A stretch of 64,000 nucleotides of DNA from Oscillospiraceae bacterium (GTDB taxonomy: Bacteria > Bacillota > Clostridia > Oscillospirales > Oscillospiraceae): the NCBI GenBank assembly GCA_017535635.1, contig JAFXTU010000022.1:1-64000 (forward strand), written 5' to 3'. How positions within the stretch are numbered: the stretch's first letter is position 1; each line of letters starts with the position of its first letter. The translations under genes and the position numbers were made by a program. The notes under the pieces were generated by a model. It was given only the letters and a program-made list of their open reading frames with translations, had not been told where the DNA came from and did not search any database. Of the stretch, positions 42,352 through 50,381 are shown in pieces.

Positions 42352-43575
42352 GTGCCGCAGGAGAGGCAGGAGGCGCCCTTGGCCGTGATGGCCAAGCCCG
42401 TGGGCTCCCGCTGCAACATGCGCTGCGCCTACTGCTACTATCTGGACAAAGGGAAATACTCCGAGAGCCGGAAGCAGACGCGCATGAGCTTCGGCCTGCT
42501 GGAAAAGCTGATCCGCCAGACCATCGACGCCTCCCCCGGGCCGGTGGTGTCCTTCACCTGGCACGGGGGCGAGCCCACCCTGGCGGGGATGGATTTTTAC
42601 AAAAAAGCCCTGGAGCTGGAACGAAAATACCTGCCCCGGGGCTGGGAGGCCTGGAATAACCTGCAGACCAACGGCCTGCTCCTCAACGAGGGCTGGTGCC
42701 GGTTTTTAAAGGAGAACCGCTTCGACGTAGGCCTGAGCATCGACGGTCCCGCGCCGGTCCACGACAAAAACCGGCGGTTTCTGAACGGCGCGGGGACCTT
42801 TGAGCGGGTAAGGGCGTCCATCCGGCGTCTGCGGGACGCCGGGCTTGAGCCGGACCTGCTTTGCACCGTCAACGACGTCTCCCAGGAAGCGCCCCTGGAG
42901 GTCTACCGGGCCCTGCGGGAGACGGGCTGCGGTTGGGTGCAGTTCATCCCGGTGGTCCTCCGGGACGGGAGCGAGGGCATCCTGCCCGGCTCCGTGACCC
43001 CGGAGGGCTACGGGAGCTTCCTCACGGCGGTATTCGACGAGTGGGTGACCCACGATTTGGGGGTCCTGGACGTGCAGCTCTTCGCTGAAATGGCCCGGGT
43101 CCTGGCCGGTGGCGAAGCCAGCCTGTGCTGGATGAGCCCCGTCTGCGGGCACGTGCTCATCGCCGAAGAGGACGGGGCCGTGTATTCCTGCGACCATTTT
43201 GTGGACCCGGAGCACCGGCTGGGCTCGCTCCGGGAGGGCAGCCTTGCCCGAATGGCAGGCAGTGCGTTTCAGCGTGCGTTCGGTCTGGCCAAGCGGGACA
43301 CGCTCACCGGCGAGTGCCGTGCCTGCCCCTGGCTTCGCTTCTGCAACGGGGGCTGTCCCAAGGACCGCTTCGGCCTCAGCGCGGAGGGGCAGCCGGGACA
43401 GTACTGGCTCTGCCCGGGACTCAAGACGTTTTTTGCCCACGCTCAGCCGATCCTGGAAAAAGTGATGGCCATGAGCGCCCAGGGGAAGAAGCCCCCGGAG
43501 ACCATGGCGGTGCTGAACCGCCTGGCTTCCGCCGGAAGCGGCAGCCGATCGGGGGTCCTGACACAGCAGAGGTAA
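42352..43575 (+). CDS. anaerobic sulfatase-maturase-like radical SAM/SPASM enzyme
   Basis: A 407-aa radical SAM enzyme. The N-terminal CNMRCAYC motif (Cys21, 25, 28) binds the SAM cluster, and the WHGGEPTLAG and LQTNGLLLNEGW segments are typical of anSME. The C-terminal SPASM part carries clustered Cys (CGHV, YSCDHFVDPEHRLG, GECRACPWLRFCNGGCPKDR). Known relatives oxidise Cys or Ser of sulfatases to formylglycine. No sulfatase gene lies in the window, so the target may be distant or different. It starts with GTG at 42352, one base after the upstream stop, and uses a GGAG site inside the hydrolase gene. Confidence 0.9.
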   Translation: MPQERQEAPLAVMAKPVGSRCNMRCAYCYYLDKGKYSESRKQTRMSFGLLEKLIRQTIDASPGPVVSFTWHGGEPTLAGMDFYKKALELERKYLPRGWEAWNNLQTNGLLLNEGWCRFLKENRFDVGLSIDGPAPVHDKNRRFLNGAGTFERVRASIRRLRDAGLEPDLLCTVNDVSQEAPLEVYRALRETGCGWVQFIPVVLRDGSEGILPGSVTPEGYGSFLTAVFDEWVTHDLGVLDVQLFAEMARVLAGGEASLCWMSPVCGHVLIAEEDGAVYSCDHFVDPEHRLGSLREGSLARMAGSAFQRAFGLAKRDTLTGECRACPWLRFCNGGCPKDRFGLSAEGQPGQYWLCPGLKTFFAHAQPILEKVMAMSAQGKKPPETMAVLNRLASAGSGSRSGVLTQQR

Positions 43576-43619
43576 TCGCGGTCTCTCCCCTTCCCGCACT
43601 CGTCATTTCATGACAAAAT

Positions 43620-43649
43620 CCGCCCGGGGGACCGGGCGGACTCGTTTTT
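43620..43649. terminator. bidirectional terminator
   Basis: CCGCCCGG (43620-43627) pairs with CCGGGCGG (43632-43639) and TTTTT follows at 43645-43649. AAAAT precedes it, so it can also stop the minus-strand ferredoxin transcript. Confidence 0.8.
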
Positions 43650-43714
43650 CTGCGACCAGTTGTCACTTCCAGGCTCTCTCAGGGCGGTGCGGAGGATCGC
43701 CGGAGGATGATCCC

Positions 43715-43933
43715 CTACGGATGATCCGAAAGCGGCTCCTCCTCCGCGTACATGGCCCCGGTGGGGCAGGCCCGGACGCAGCTGCCGCAGCGGATGCAAA
43801 GGCGGATATCATAGCGCAGGGTCCCGTACTCATGATCCACCGTCAGGGCGCCCCGCTGGCACATGGCCGTGCAGCCGAAACAATGCCTGCAATAATCCGA
43901 ATTCCACGCCAGCCGTATCTTCCGCTTGCTCAT
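43715..43933 (-). CDS. 2[4Fe-4S] ferredoxin-like protein
   Basis: A 72-aa protein with two CxxCxxCxxxC cluster motifs: CRHCFGCTAMC and CIRCGSCVRACP. The second is canonical; the first is followed by QRGAL instead of the usual Cys-Pro. It would bind two 4Fe-4S clusters and carry electrons in the cytoplasm. It follows the LRR protein gene by 37 bp on the same strand, an odd partner since that protein is exported. No dedicated oxidoreductase is adjacent. Confidence 0.9.
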   Translation of the reverse strand: MSKRKIRLAWNSDYCRHCFGCTAMCQRGALTVDHEYGTLRYDIRLCIRCGSCVRACPTGAMYAEEEPLSDHP

Positions 43934-43970
43934 AGCTCCTTTTCTCCATTGACTTCCATTTTCTGCCGCT

Positions 43971-45053
43971 TCACTGGGTCAGCCGGCCCCGGCAGGCCAG
44001 AAGGCTCCGATTGTCCGTCCAGGGCAGAAGCTGCTTCAGATTCCAATCAGTGACGTCCGCGCCGCTCCAGCCCTCTTTCCCCTCGATGTAATATACGGAG
44101 ATCTCCGGCGTAAAGGGGTTGAAGCCCACGGTCTCCGGCGCGGAGCCGTGAAAGTAGATCCGGCGCAGAGCGGTGCAGTTGAGGAAGGCAAGGCTTCCCA
44201 GGGATCCCAGATCCCCCAGGATATCCACCCGCCTCAGATAGGTATTGCAGGCAAAGGCCCGGATGGCAATGTCCCGGACGCCGGCCGGAACGCGGTAGCT
44301 GCTGATCTGCTTCTGGGCGGGGTAACAGATGAGGGTCCCCATATCGCCGGTATAGAGGACGCCGTCGGGGGCGGCATAGTACCAGTTGCCCCACTCCACC
44401 TCCACAGAGGCCAGGTAATAGCAGTCGGTCAGCGCGGTGAGGTCGATGCTGCGGACACTGGCGGGGATCCAGAGGGTCTGAAGAAGGCTGTAGGAAAAGG
44501 CACAGCTCTCCACCTTTTCCGTCCCCGCCTGGATCTCATAGCGCGCTTCCGGCTTCGCGCCGGGATAGCAGAGGAGCGAGGTGCCCTCATAGAGCACGCC
44601 GCCGTCGTCCCGGAAGGTGCCGTTTTCCGGCGCCACATGGATGGCGGCAAGGCTCCGGCAGCCGTAAAAGGCGCTCTCTCCGATGCTGCGCACCGCCGCC
44701 GGGATATCCACCTCCGGCAGGCTTCGGCAGCCATAGAAGGCCATGCCCCCGATGCGCTGCAGGGTCGCCGGAAGGGAGACCTCCGTCAGCTCCGTCAGAT
44801 AGAAGAAGGAGCAGTAGCTGAGGCCGGTGACCCCTTCCTCCACCGACACGCTGCGGATGCTCTCCCGGAGGGAATACCAGGGCGCGGAGCCCATATCATA
44901 CCAGTACATGTCTCCGTAGCCGGAAATGGTCAGGGTCCCGTCCGCCACGGTCCACATCAGACCGTCGCCGCAGAGGCCCGTTTCCTCCGCGCTCCAGACG
45001 GGCACGGCCAGAAGAAGGCAAAGGCAGAAAAACAGGCAGAGTGTTTTTTTCAT
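43971..45053 (-). CDS. exported BspA-type leucine-rich-repeat protein
   Basis: A 360-aa protein with a signal peptide (KKTLCLFFCLCLLLAVPVWS-AEE) and about eight LRR_5 (BspA/TpLRR) repeats, each with the I-x-x-x-A-F-x-x-C pattern (RIGGMAFYGCRSL, SIGESAFYGCRSL, DIAIRAFACNTYL). Such proteins in gut bacteria are surface or secreted, often adhesins. The ATG at 45053 is chosen over the open frame to 45080, because it begins the signal sequence and follows a GAGGT site. No anchor motif is visible at the C-terminus (ACRGRLTQ). Confidence 0.9.
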   Translation of the reverse strand: MKKTLCLFFCLCLLLAVPVWSAEETGLCGDGLMWTVADGTLTISGYGDMYWYDMGSAPWYSLRESIRSVSVEEGVTGLSYCSFFYLTELTEVSLPATLQRIGGMAFYGCRSLPEVDIPAAVRSIGESAFYGCRSLAAIHVAPENGTFRDDGGVLYEGTSLLCYPGAKPEARYEIQAGTEKVESCAFSYSLLQTLWIPASVRSIDLTALTDCYYLASVEVEWGNWYYAAPDGVLYTGDMGTLICYPAQKQISSYRVPAGVRDIAIRAFACNTYLRRVDILGDLGSLGSLAFLNCTALRRIYFHGSAPETVGFNPFTPEISVYYIEGKEGWSGADVTDWNLKQLLPWTDNRSLLACRGRLTQ

Positions 45054-45070
45054 GAAAACCTCAACGGAAA

Positions 45071-45099
45071 GCGCCCGCAAAGCAAGTCTCTGCGGGCGC
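45071..45099 (-). terminator. terminator after the URO-D paralogue 3 gene
   Basis: GCGCCCGCA (45071-45079) pairs with TGCGGGCGC (45091-45099). On the minus strand it lies between the URO-D gene and the LRR gene, with TTTCC as the tail. Confidence 0.7.
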
Positions 45100-45129
45100 T
45101 TCTTTCTTTCGCGGAAGATCGCCCGCCGA

Positions 45130-46209
45130 TCAGCTCAGTGCCAGGCGGCTGTACTTGTAAATTGCCTTGGTAAACCTGGGATCGGCAAAGAAGCTGCCCA
45201 CCAGGAAGGGCTTTTCCCGGAAATCGGCGGCATAGCGGCTGACGAAGGCGTCCGCCGCGGCCTCGATCTCCGCGTCCGTAGCCTCCCTGGGGGTAGACGG
45301 AGGCGCCATGGAGAACATGATCTTGTCGCCGTACTTCTCCCGAAGCATGACCACGTCGTTCATCACCTGGGGCTGCCACATGTCCACCCCGGCGTAGATC
45401 ATGGCGGGGACCAGCAGTTCGTTTTTGCCGCAGCAGTGCTGCTGGAACCAGAGGCCCCTGGCGTGGCAGTGATCCGCCACCTTTTTCAGATAGGGGGCCA
45501 CCATCTCCATGCACACGTCCAGGGAGAAGAAGGGAGCCCGCTGGGAACCCCAGTCGTCGTGGAAGACCACGCCGTCCAGCTTCAGGAATTCCAGATAATG
45601 GTCGATCATGGAGATGTACATATCCGCCAGCTTGTCAAAGAGGGCGTGGACCGCGTCCTGCTGCTCCTCGTCGATGATGGCCATGGCGGCGCCCTCAAAA
45701 TCCATGAAGCTGATGAGCCGCTCGAAGATGCCGTTCTGGAAGGTGACGTGGAAGCTGCGGGTGGATTCGTTCAGGCAGGAGTTGAGCTTTTTGCACTCCT
45801 CCCAGTCCAGGGCGTCGATATCCGGGAAGTGAATGATCTCCGGCCAGTCATTGGCGTCCAGCAGGGTGGGATTCCCCGGCTGGACCATGCTGCCGCCGGC
45901 GGTGGGCACATAGACCCACGGAATGCCGAAGAGGTCCTTCCCGCCCTTCTCCTCGTCCTTGTAGGGCGGACCCATGTCCATGACCTCCGCCCGCGCCACA
46001 TGGTCGATGTTGGTGCGGGATTCCAGGTTGCAGAAATCCATGGTGGAGGGGAACCAATAAGGCGTCTCCCGCTTCACGCAGAGAGCGACGTTTTCCTTGG
46101 GGGTGATGGGCGTGTTGTATTTGGGAGTCTTGAAGACAAAGCTTCCAAAGGACGTGGTGCTGATGTGCTCGCCGACGACCTCCAGCTCCCGCTCAGAATA
46201 CTGGACCAT
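45130..46209 (-). CDS. uroporphyrinogen-decarboxylase-family protein, paralogue 3 (divergent)
   Basis: A 359-aa URO-D superfamily member. The metal-site region reads FQQHCCGKNELLVPAMIYAGVDMWQPQ, with H-C-C instead of H-x-C-G-x-C, so the third ligand position differs from paralogues 1 and 2. It shares the DFMGF-like element (SFMDFEGAAMAI) and the HxFP-type start region. Probably a methyltransferase-like enzyme, but no corrinoid protein is adjacent. Promoter TTGAAA/TATGAT lies upstream, with an AGGAGGTG ribosome site. Confidence 0.85.
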   Translation of the reverse strand: MVQYSERELEVVGEHISTTSFGSFVFKTPKYNTPITPKENVALCVKRETPYWFPSTMDFCNLESRTNIDHVARAEVMDMGPPYKDEEKGGKDLFGIPWVYVPTAGGSMVQPGNPTLLDANDWPEIIHFPDIDALDWEECKKLNSCLNESTRSFHVTFQNGIFERLISFMDFEGAAMAIIDEEQQDAVHALFDKLADMYISMIDHYLEFLKLDGVVFHDDWGSQRAPFFSLDVCMEMVAPYLKKVADHCHARGLWFQQHCCGKNELLVPAMIYAGVDMWQPQVMNDVVMLREKYGDKIMFSMAPPSTPREATDAEIEAAADAFVSRYAADFREKPFLVGSFFADPRFTKAIYKYSRLALS

Positions 46210-46235
46210 GAACGGACACCTCCTGTTTTTTTCGT

Positions 46236-46264
46236 ATCATACTATATCCTTCTCCCCATTTCAA
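46236..46264 (-). promoter_or_regulatory. promoter for URO-D paralogue 3
   Basis: Minus strand: TTGAAA (46264-46259), a 17-bp spacer, TATGAT (46241-46236). Confidence 0.7.
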
Positions 46265-46293
46265 CCGCTTTTCCCTTTCTTGCGGCGCGGACA

Positions 46294-46322
46294 TTGCGTT
46301 TTTCCCGGGACGGTAATATAAT
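46294..46322 (+). promoter_or_regulatory. promoter for the acyl-ACP thioesterase gene
   Basis: TTGCGT (46294-46299), a 17-bp spacer, TATAAT (46317-46322). It rules out the ATG at 46321 as the start and supports 46351. Confidence 0.75.
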
Positions 46323-46350
46323 GCGGCTATTCTATCTCGGGAGGCGCGAT

Positions 46351-47094
46351 ATGAAAGACGAGAAGGAAATGGCGTATCTGGCCCTGGTGGACACCAGTAT
46401 GCTGAACGACCGGCGGGACCTGCAGCCCTCCGGCCTGCTGCGGATCATGGAGACCAAGCTGGAGGAGCACCTGCTGGCCATTGAGATGGACAATCCCCGA
46501 CTCATTGAGAGAGAACAGACCTGCTGGATGTACCTCTCCCTCACCGCCCAGGCGGAGAGCCGTGTGGAGCCGGGAGAAATGCTCACCATGCGCACCTGGT
46601 TTTCCGGCCGGAAGGGGCCGATCTTCCGGAGGGAACTGGAATTCCGGCATTCCGACGGGAGCCGGGCCATCGCCGCCTGCTGCTTCTCCGCCCTCATTGA
46701 CCTGAAGGCCAGGAGGATCCTCCGGGACCTCAATTACCTGAACCGTTTTTCCCTCCCCGCCCATGAGCCGCTGCTGGAGGCCCAGAGCCGTCTCTCCGTC
46801 GATCCGGCGGATTTCCGCGAAGCAGGCCGGCGCCGGGTGCTTCCCAGCTGGCTGGATGGGCTGAGGCACGTGAACAACGCCCGCTACGGAGATATGATCT
46901 ACGACCTTCTCAGCGGAGAGGAGACCAGTCCCCAGGGCAGACTGAAGCGGCTGGAATTCTATTTTCTGGAGGAGCTTCGCTGTGGAGAGGAGGTCGTCCT
47001 GCTCCGGCAGGATACGCCGGGCTGCTGCTCCGTCCTTGGCGTCCATGGGGAGGGCAGAAGCCCTGCCTTCTCCTCCCGGATCTATATGGAGTGA
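46351..47094 (+). CDS. acyl-ACP thioesterase
   Basis: A 247-aa protein of the FatA/FatB-like acyl-ACP thioesterase family with two hotdog domains. The C-terminal one carries WLDGLRHVNNARYGDMIYDLL, in which the D-x-N-x-H/HVNN motif lines the active site. It hydrolyses acyl-ACP to free fatty acids. The ATG at 46351 has GGGAGG six bases upstream and starts 22 bases after the expected transcription start. It is monocistronic and ends at a strong terminator shared with the convergent peptidase gene. Confidence 0.85.
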   Translation: MKDEKEMAYLALVDTSMLNDRRDLQPSGLLRIMETKLEEHLLAIEMDNPRLIEREQTCWMYLSLTAQAESRVEPGEMLTMRTWFSGRKGPIFRRELEFRHSDGSRAIAACCFSALIDLKARRILRDLNYLNRFSLPAHEPLLEAQSRLSVDPADFREAGRRRVLPSWLDGLRHVNNARYGDMIYDLLSGEETSPQGRLKRLEFYFLEELRCGEEVVLLRQDTPGCCSVLGVHGEGRSPAFSSRIYME

Positions 47095-47106
47095 CTGTTT
47101 GATGTA

Positions 47107-47134
47107 CTCCCGGCGGCCAGACGGCCGCCGGGAG
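47107..47134. terminator. convergent terminator
   Basis: A perfect 12-bp stem (CTCCCGGCGGCC with GGCCGCCGGGAG) and AGAC loop lies between two convergent genes. T-runs are short on both sides. Confidence 0.7.
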
Positions 47135-47139
47135 GCGCA

Positions 47140-48936
47140 TTAAATGGGTCTCGTGGCTTCCTTCAGCCAGGCCCGCTCTTCCGCAGCAAGCAGCGGAGCG
47201 ACCTTATCATAGACCTCCCGGTGGAATTCGTTGAGCCGCCGCCGCTCCCTCTCATCCATGGCGGCCGGGTCGATGAGCTCCAGGTCGAAGGGGACCCAGG
47301 TCAGGTTATCAAAAAACATGAACTGGCCGTACTCGTTCTTCTCCCCCTTCCGGCAGAGGATCTCGTTTTCCAGCCGGATGCCGTACTCGCCCTCCCGGTA
47401 AATGCCCGGCTCGTCGGAGGTGATCATCCCCTCTTCCAGCACCGCGCCCTCGCTCCGGTCTGGAGACTGCCTCCAGCGGAAGCCGTTGGGCCCCTCATGC
47501 ACGTTCAGAACGTGGCCCACCCCGTGCCCGGTGCCGTGCTTGAAGTCCAGACCGTCCTCCCAAAGCGGTTCCCTGGCCAGAATGTCCAGGTTCAGGCCGC
47601 TGCAGCCGTAGAGGAAGCGGGCGTTCATGAGGTTGAGGTTCGCTCTCGCCACCCGGGTGTAGTCCCGCCGCATCGCCTCCGTGACCGGGCCCAGGGCGAC
47701 GGTGCGGGTGATGTCCGTGCTGCCCTCCAAATAGTGCCTCCCGGAGTCCACCAGCAGCAGCCCCTCCGGCCGGAGGGGCACGTCGCTCTCCTCTGTGGCG
47801 CCGTAGTGGATGATGGCCCCGTGCTCGGCATAGCCGCAGATGGTGCCGAAGCTCAGCTCCAGGAAGCCCGGCTGTTCGGCGGCCAGGGCCGCCAGGTGAT
47901 CGGAGACCGAGATCTCCGTCATGGGCTCCTTCCCCACATTCGTTTTCAGCCAGTACAGGAAACGGCACATGACCACAGCGTCCTTCAGATGGGCTTCCCT
48001 CGTACAGCGGATCTCCGTCTCGTTCTTAACGGCACGCATCAGGGCGCTGGGATTGGGCTGGTCCCGGACCACGACACCGGCGGGCAGGCTGCTGCTCAGC
48101 CGCCAGTTCACGGTTCCCAGGTCCAGAAGCACCTTCTCCCCCGCCGGAACGCTTCCCACATAGGCGTAGATCTCCTCATAGGGCCGCCGCTCCACGCCGC
48201 AGTCCCGGAGATAGACGCGCACCTCCTCCGTCAGCACCTCCTCCCGGACGAACCAGAGGCACTCCGTCTCCGTCACCGCCAGGTAGGAGAGGATCACGGG
48301 AACGGACCGGATGTCGCTGCCCCGGAGGTTCAGGATCCAGGCGATGTCATAGAGGGAGGAGAGGACGTGCTTCGCCGCCCCGGCCTTCGCCATGCTCTCC
48401 CGGATCGCCCGGAGCTTATCCCGGGTGCTCTTCCCCGCGTATTCCAGGCCGAAGACCCAGGCTTTCCTCTCCGGCAGGGGCGGACGGTCCTCCCAGATCG
48501 CCCCCACCAGGTCCTCCTCCGCCAGGAGCCTGCCGTGCTTTTCCTCTGCCAGGGTTTGAAATCGCCTGCCCTGGGCGGTGCTGACGCATCTCCCGTCAAA
48601 GGCCAGGACCCCGCCCTCCGGCAGGGCGGAGGCCAGGAACTCCTCCAGCGTGGGAACGCCCTCCTCCCCCATCTTCCGAAGGGTGATCCCGCTGCCCTGA
48701 AGCTGGTTTTCCGCCTGGAGAAAATAGCGGGCGTCCGTCCAGAGATCGGCTCCGGCGCGGGAGATCACCGCCGTCCCGGCGGAGCCGGTAAAGCCCGTGA
48801 CGTACTGTCTCGCCTTAAAAAACTCCCCCACATACTCCGAGGCGTGGTAATCCGCCGTGGGGACCACATAGAGGTCGATACCCCGTTTTTCCATTTCCCG
48901 GCGCAGAAGCGCCAGACGCTGGGCAACGCTGCTCAT
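47140..48936 (-). CDS. M24-family Xaa-Pro aminopeptidase (aminopeptidase P)
   Basis: A 598-aa, three-domain aminopeptidase P: an N-terminal creatinase-like domain (SVAQRLALLRREMEKRGIDLYVVPTADYHASEY), a second such domain and a C-terminal pita-bread catalytic domain. Metal ligands are visible as DSGRHYLEGSTDITRT, HGTGHGVGH, DEPGIY and IRLENEIL. It removes N-terminal residues before proline, using two Mn/Zn ions. It is longer than E. coli PepP (about 440) and has the architecture of the eukaryotic APP1-like clostridial enzymes. Divergent from thiT. Confidence 0.95.
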   Translation of the reverse strand: MSSVAQRLALLRREMEKRGIDLYVVPTADYHASEYVGEFFKARQYVTGFTGSAGTAVISRAGADLWTDARYFLQAENQLQGSGITLRKMGEEGVPTLEEFLASALPEGGVLAFDGRCVSTAQGRRFQTLAEEKHGRLLAEEDLVGAIWEDRPPLPERKAWVFGLEYAGKSTRDKLRAIRESMAKAGAAKHVLSSLYDIAWILNLRGSDIRSVPVILSYLAVTETECLWFVREEVLTEEVRVYLRDCGVERRPYEEIYAYVGSVPAGEKVLLDLGTVNWRLSSSLPAGVVVRDQPNPSALMRAVKNETEIRCTREAHLKDAVVMCRFLYWLKTNVGKEPMTEISVSDHLAALAAEQPGFLELSFGTICGYAEHGAIIHYGATEESDVPLRPEGLLLVDSGRHYLEGSTDITRTVALGPVTEAMRRDYTRVARANLNLMNARFLYGCSGLNLDILAREPLWEDGLDFKHGTGHGVGHVLNVHEGPNGFRWRQSPDRSEGAVLEEGMITSDEPGIYREGEYGIRLENEILCRKGEKNEYGQFMFFDNLTWVPFDLELIDPAAMDERERRRLNEFHREVYDKVAPLLAAEERAWLKEATRPI

Positions 48937-48995
48937 TTTGTCTGTTTCTCCTTTTGGGTGTTATCTTTTTCCCTTCTCCCCGCCGCAAAATGTCC

Positions 48996-49024
48996 TTGAC
49001 ATACGGAGGGGACGGGTATACAAT
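48996..49024 (+). promoter_or_regulatory. consensus promoter for the thiT leader
   Basis: Perfect TTGACA (48996-49001), a 17-bp spacer, TACAAT (49019-49024). Confidence 0.85.
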
Positions 49025-49034
49025 GCCCTCAAAT

Positions 49035-49171
49035 TTCAAAGGGGTGCTGCTTGCGGCTGAGACGGGGCGAAGGCTCCGAACCCTGGAACCTGATCCGGAT
49101 AATGCCGGCGTAGGAATCGAGCCTTAAGGGCTGTCTTTGCGTCCGCACGTCCGGGCGCATTTCTTCTTTTT
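49035..49171 (+). promoter_or_regulatory. TPP riboswitch with terminator, controlling thiT
   Basis: The THI-box core is complete: GGGGTGC (49041), GGCTGAGAC near 49055 and the second conserved block ACCTGATCCGGATAATGCCG (49089-49108) followed by GCGTAGGAA. Downstream a stem 49139-49145 / 49152-49158 and a T-rich run ending at 49171 form a terminator immediately before the GGAGG ribosome site. Known mechanism: TPP binding favours termination, so transport is shut when thiamine is plentiful. Confidence 0.95.
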
Positions 49172-49183
49172 GGAGGACGAACC

Positions 49184-49729
49184 ATGAAAGAACATCAGAA
49201 ACTGCTTACCGTCATTGAGGGCGCCGTCTGCATCGCCCTCAGCTATGCCCTCAGCTTTATCAAGTTTAAAATCTGGCCGGAAGGCGGTTCCGTGGACGCG
49301 GTGATGGTCCCCCTGCTGGTCTATGCCTGGCGTCGTGGCACGGGCTGGGGCGTGGGTGCCGGGCTCATCTTCGGCACCATCAAGTGCTTCTTTGCCGGAG
49401 GCTTCGCCTGGGGCTGGCAGTCCATCCTGCTGGACTACTCCGTGGCCTATGCCGCCGTGGGCCTGGGCGGCCTCGTGCGCAAGACGAAATTCGGGCTGCC
49501 CCTGGGCGCGGTCCTGGGCAGCGTCTGCCGTTTCCTCATCCACTTCATCAGCGGCGTCACCATCTACAAGATCCTGGAGCCGGAGGTCTTTGCCGGGACC
49601 ACGTACTCCAACCCCGTCCTTTACTCCATCGTCTACAACGGCAGCTACATGGTCGTGAATCTGGTCATTGCGGCGGTCATCTGCTTCCTGCTCCAGAAGC
49701 CTCTGGAAAAGCTTCCCAAAGCGGATTGA
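49184..49729 (+). CDS. thiT: thiamine transporter ThiT (ECF S component)
   Basis: A 181-aa membrane protein with six helices, of the ThiT S-component family. The conserved GGSVDAVMVPLLVYAWRRGTGWGVGAGLIFG and SILLDYSVAYAAVGLGGL segments that bind thiamine are present. It imports thiamine with the shared ECF ATPase module encoded elsewhere. The regulation by a TPP riboswitch confirms the substrate. The ATG at 49184 follows a GGAGG site. Confidence 0.96.
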   Translation: MKEHQKLLTVIEGAVCIALSYALSFIKFKIWPEGGSVDAVMVPLLVYAWRRGTGWGVGAGLIFGTIKCFFAGGFAWGWQSILLDYSVAYAAVGLGGLVRKTKFGLPLGAVLGSVCRFLIHFISGVTIYKILEPEVFAGTTYSNPVLYSIVYNGSYMVVNLVIAAVICFLLQKPLEKLPKAD

Positions 49730-49745
49730 GGCCCGATCCAGCACA

Positions 49746-49772
49746 AACGCGCAGCCGAATCGGCTGCGCGTT
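49746..49772. terminator. bidirectional terminator
   Basis: AACGCGCAGCCG (49746-49757) pairs with CGGCTGCGCGTT (49761-49772). TTATTCTGTTT follows on the plus side. It lies between thiT and the convergent lipoprotein gene. Confidence 0.85.
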
Positions 49773-49779
49773 ATTCTGT

Positions 49780-50235
49780 TTACTCCTCCGGGCCGGCGAG
49801 CAGCCAGATATAGGCATAATCGTCGAGACCCCGGGCGTAGATGCTCTGGTCATAGAGCTCCAAGTCATAGAGGTCGAAGGCTTTTCCGCCGGAGACCTCC
49901 ATATGCAGGGTAAGCTTCCCCTCTGTGTTCTTAAGGAGCTTCCAGCTGCCGTCCCCGACGGGATCGGTCAGCGCCTCGTCCTCATAATGAACAAAGGTCC
50001 CATCCTCTGCCAGCTGGTAATACTCCATGGAATCGGTATCCAACCAGGGATAGGTGCAAAGCTCCTTTCGGTATTCGCCGCTCACATCGTCGGCGTTCTC
50101 ATTGTTGGGGGGCACATAGGGCATTTTCGTTGCCGTGGAGATATTTCCGGGAGTGACTGCGTTGGACCGGTCGGAGCATGCCGTCAGGCACAGAAGAAGG
50201 ACCGGGGCCACCAGCCAGACAATCAATCTTCTCAT
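49780..50235 (-). CDS. small lipoprotein of unknown function (151 aa)
   Basis: A type II signal peptide with lipobox LTAC (Cys ~20) is followed by a Ser/Thr/Pro/Asn-rich linker and a ~100-residue beta-rich domain (EYYQLAEDGTFVHYEDEALTD, GDGSWKLLKNTEGKLTLHMEV, LYDLELYD). The layout resembles lipocalin-like stress lipoproteins, in which a GSW/TLxL pattern occurs, but no family is claimed. The ATG at 50235 is chosen, because the frame to 50283 extends across the leader. Confidence 0.75.
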   Translation of the reverse strand: MRRLIVWLVAPVLLLCLTACSDRSNAVTPGNISTATKMPYVPPNNENADDVSGEYRKELCTYPWLDTDSMEYYQLAEDGTFVHYEDEALTDPVGDGSWKLLKNTEGKLTLHMEVSGGKAFDLYDLELYDQSIYARGLDDYAYIWLLAGPEE

Positions 50236-50381
50236 ACTAGCTTCCTTCTTGACAGGCGCTCGAGATTTGCATATTCTGAGCATATTACCGGGGTATCATA
50301 TCTCATTTTTACCGGTTTGTCCATACTTTATTTCCCGAAACTCACCAAAAAACCGGTTTGCCGGAGAGAAGGAGCTCGTAC

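Noticed and set aside
42352..43575. A sulfatase-maturation system
   Set aside because: No sulfatase gene (C/S-x-P-x-R motif) occurs in the window, so the pathway role is left open.
44926..46350. N-terminal extension of the acyl-ACP thioesterase to 722 residues
   Set aside because: The extension crosses the URO-D gene and its own promoter (46294-46322). The thioesterase starts at 46351.
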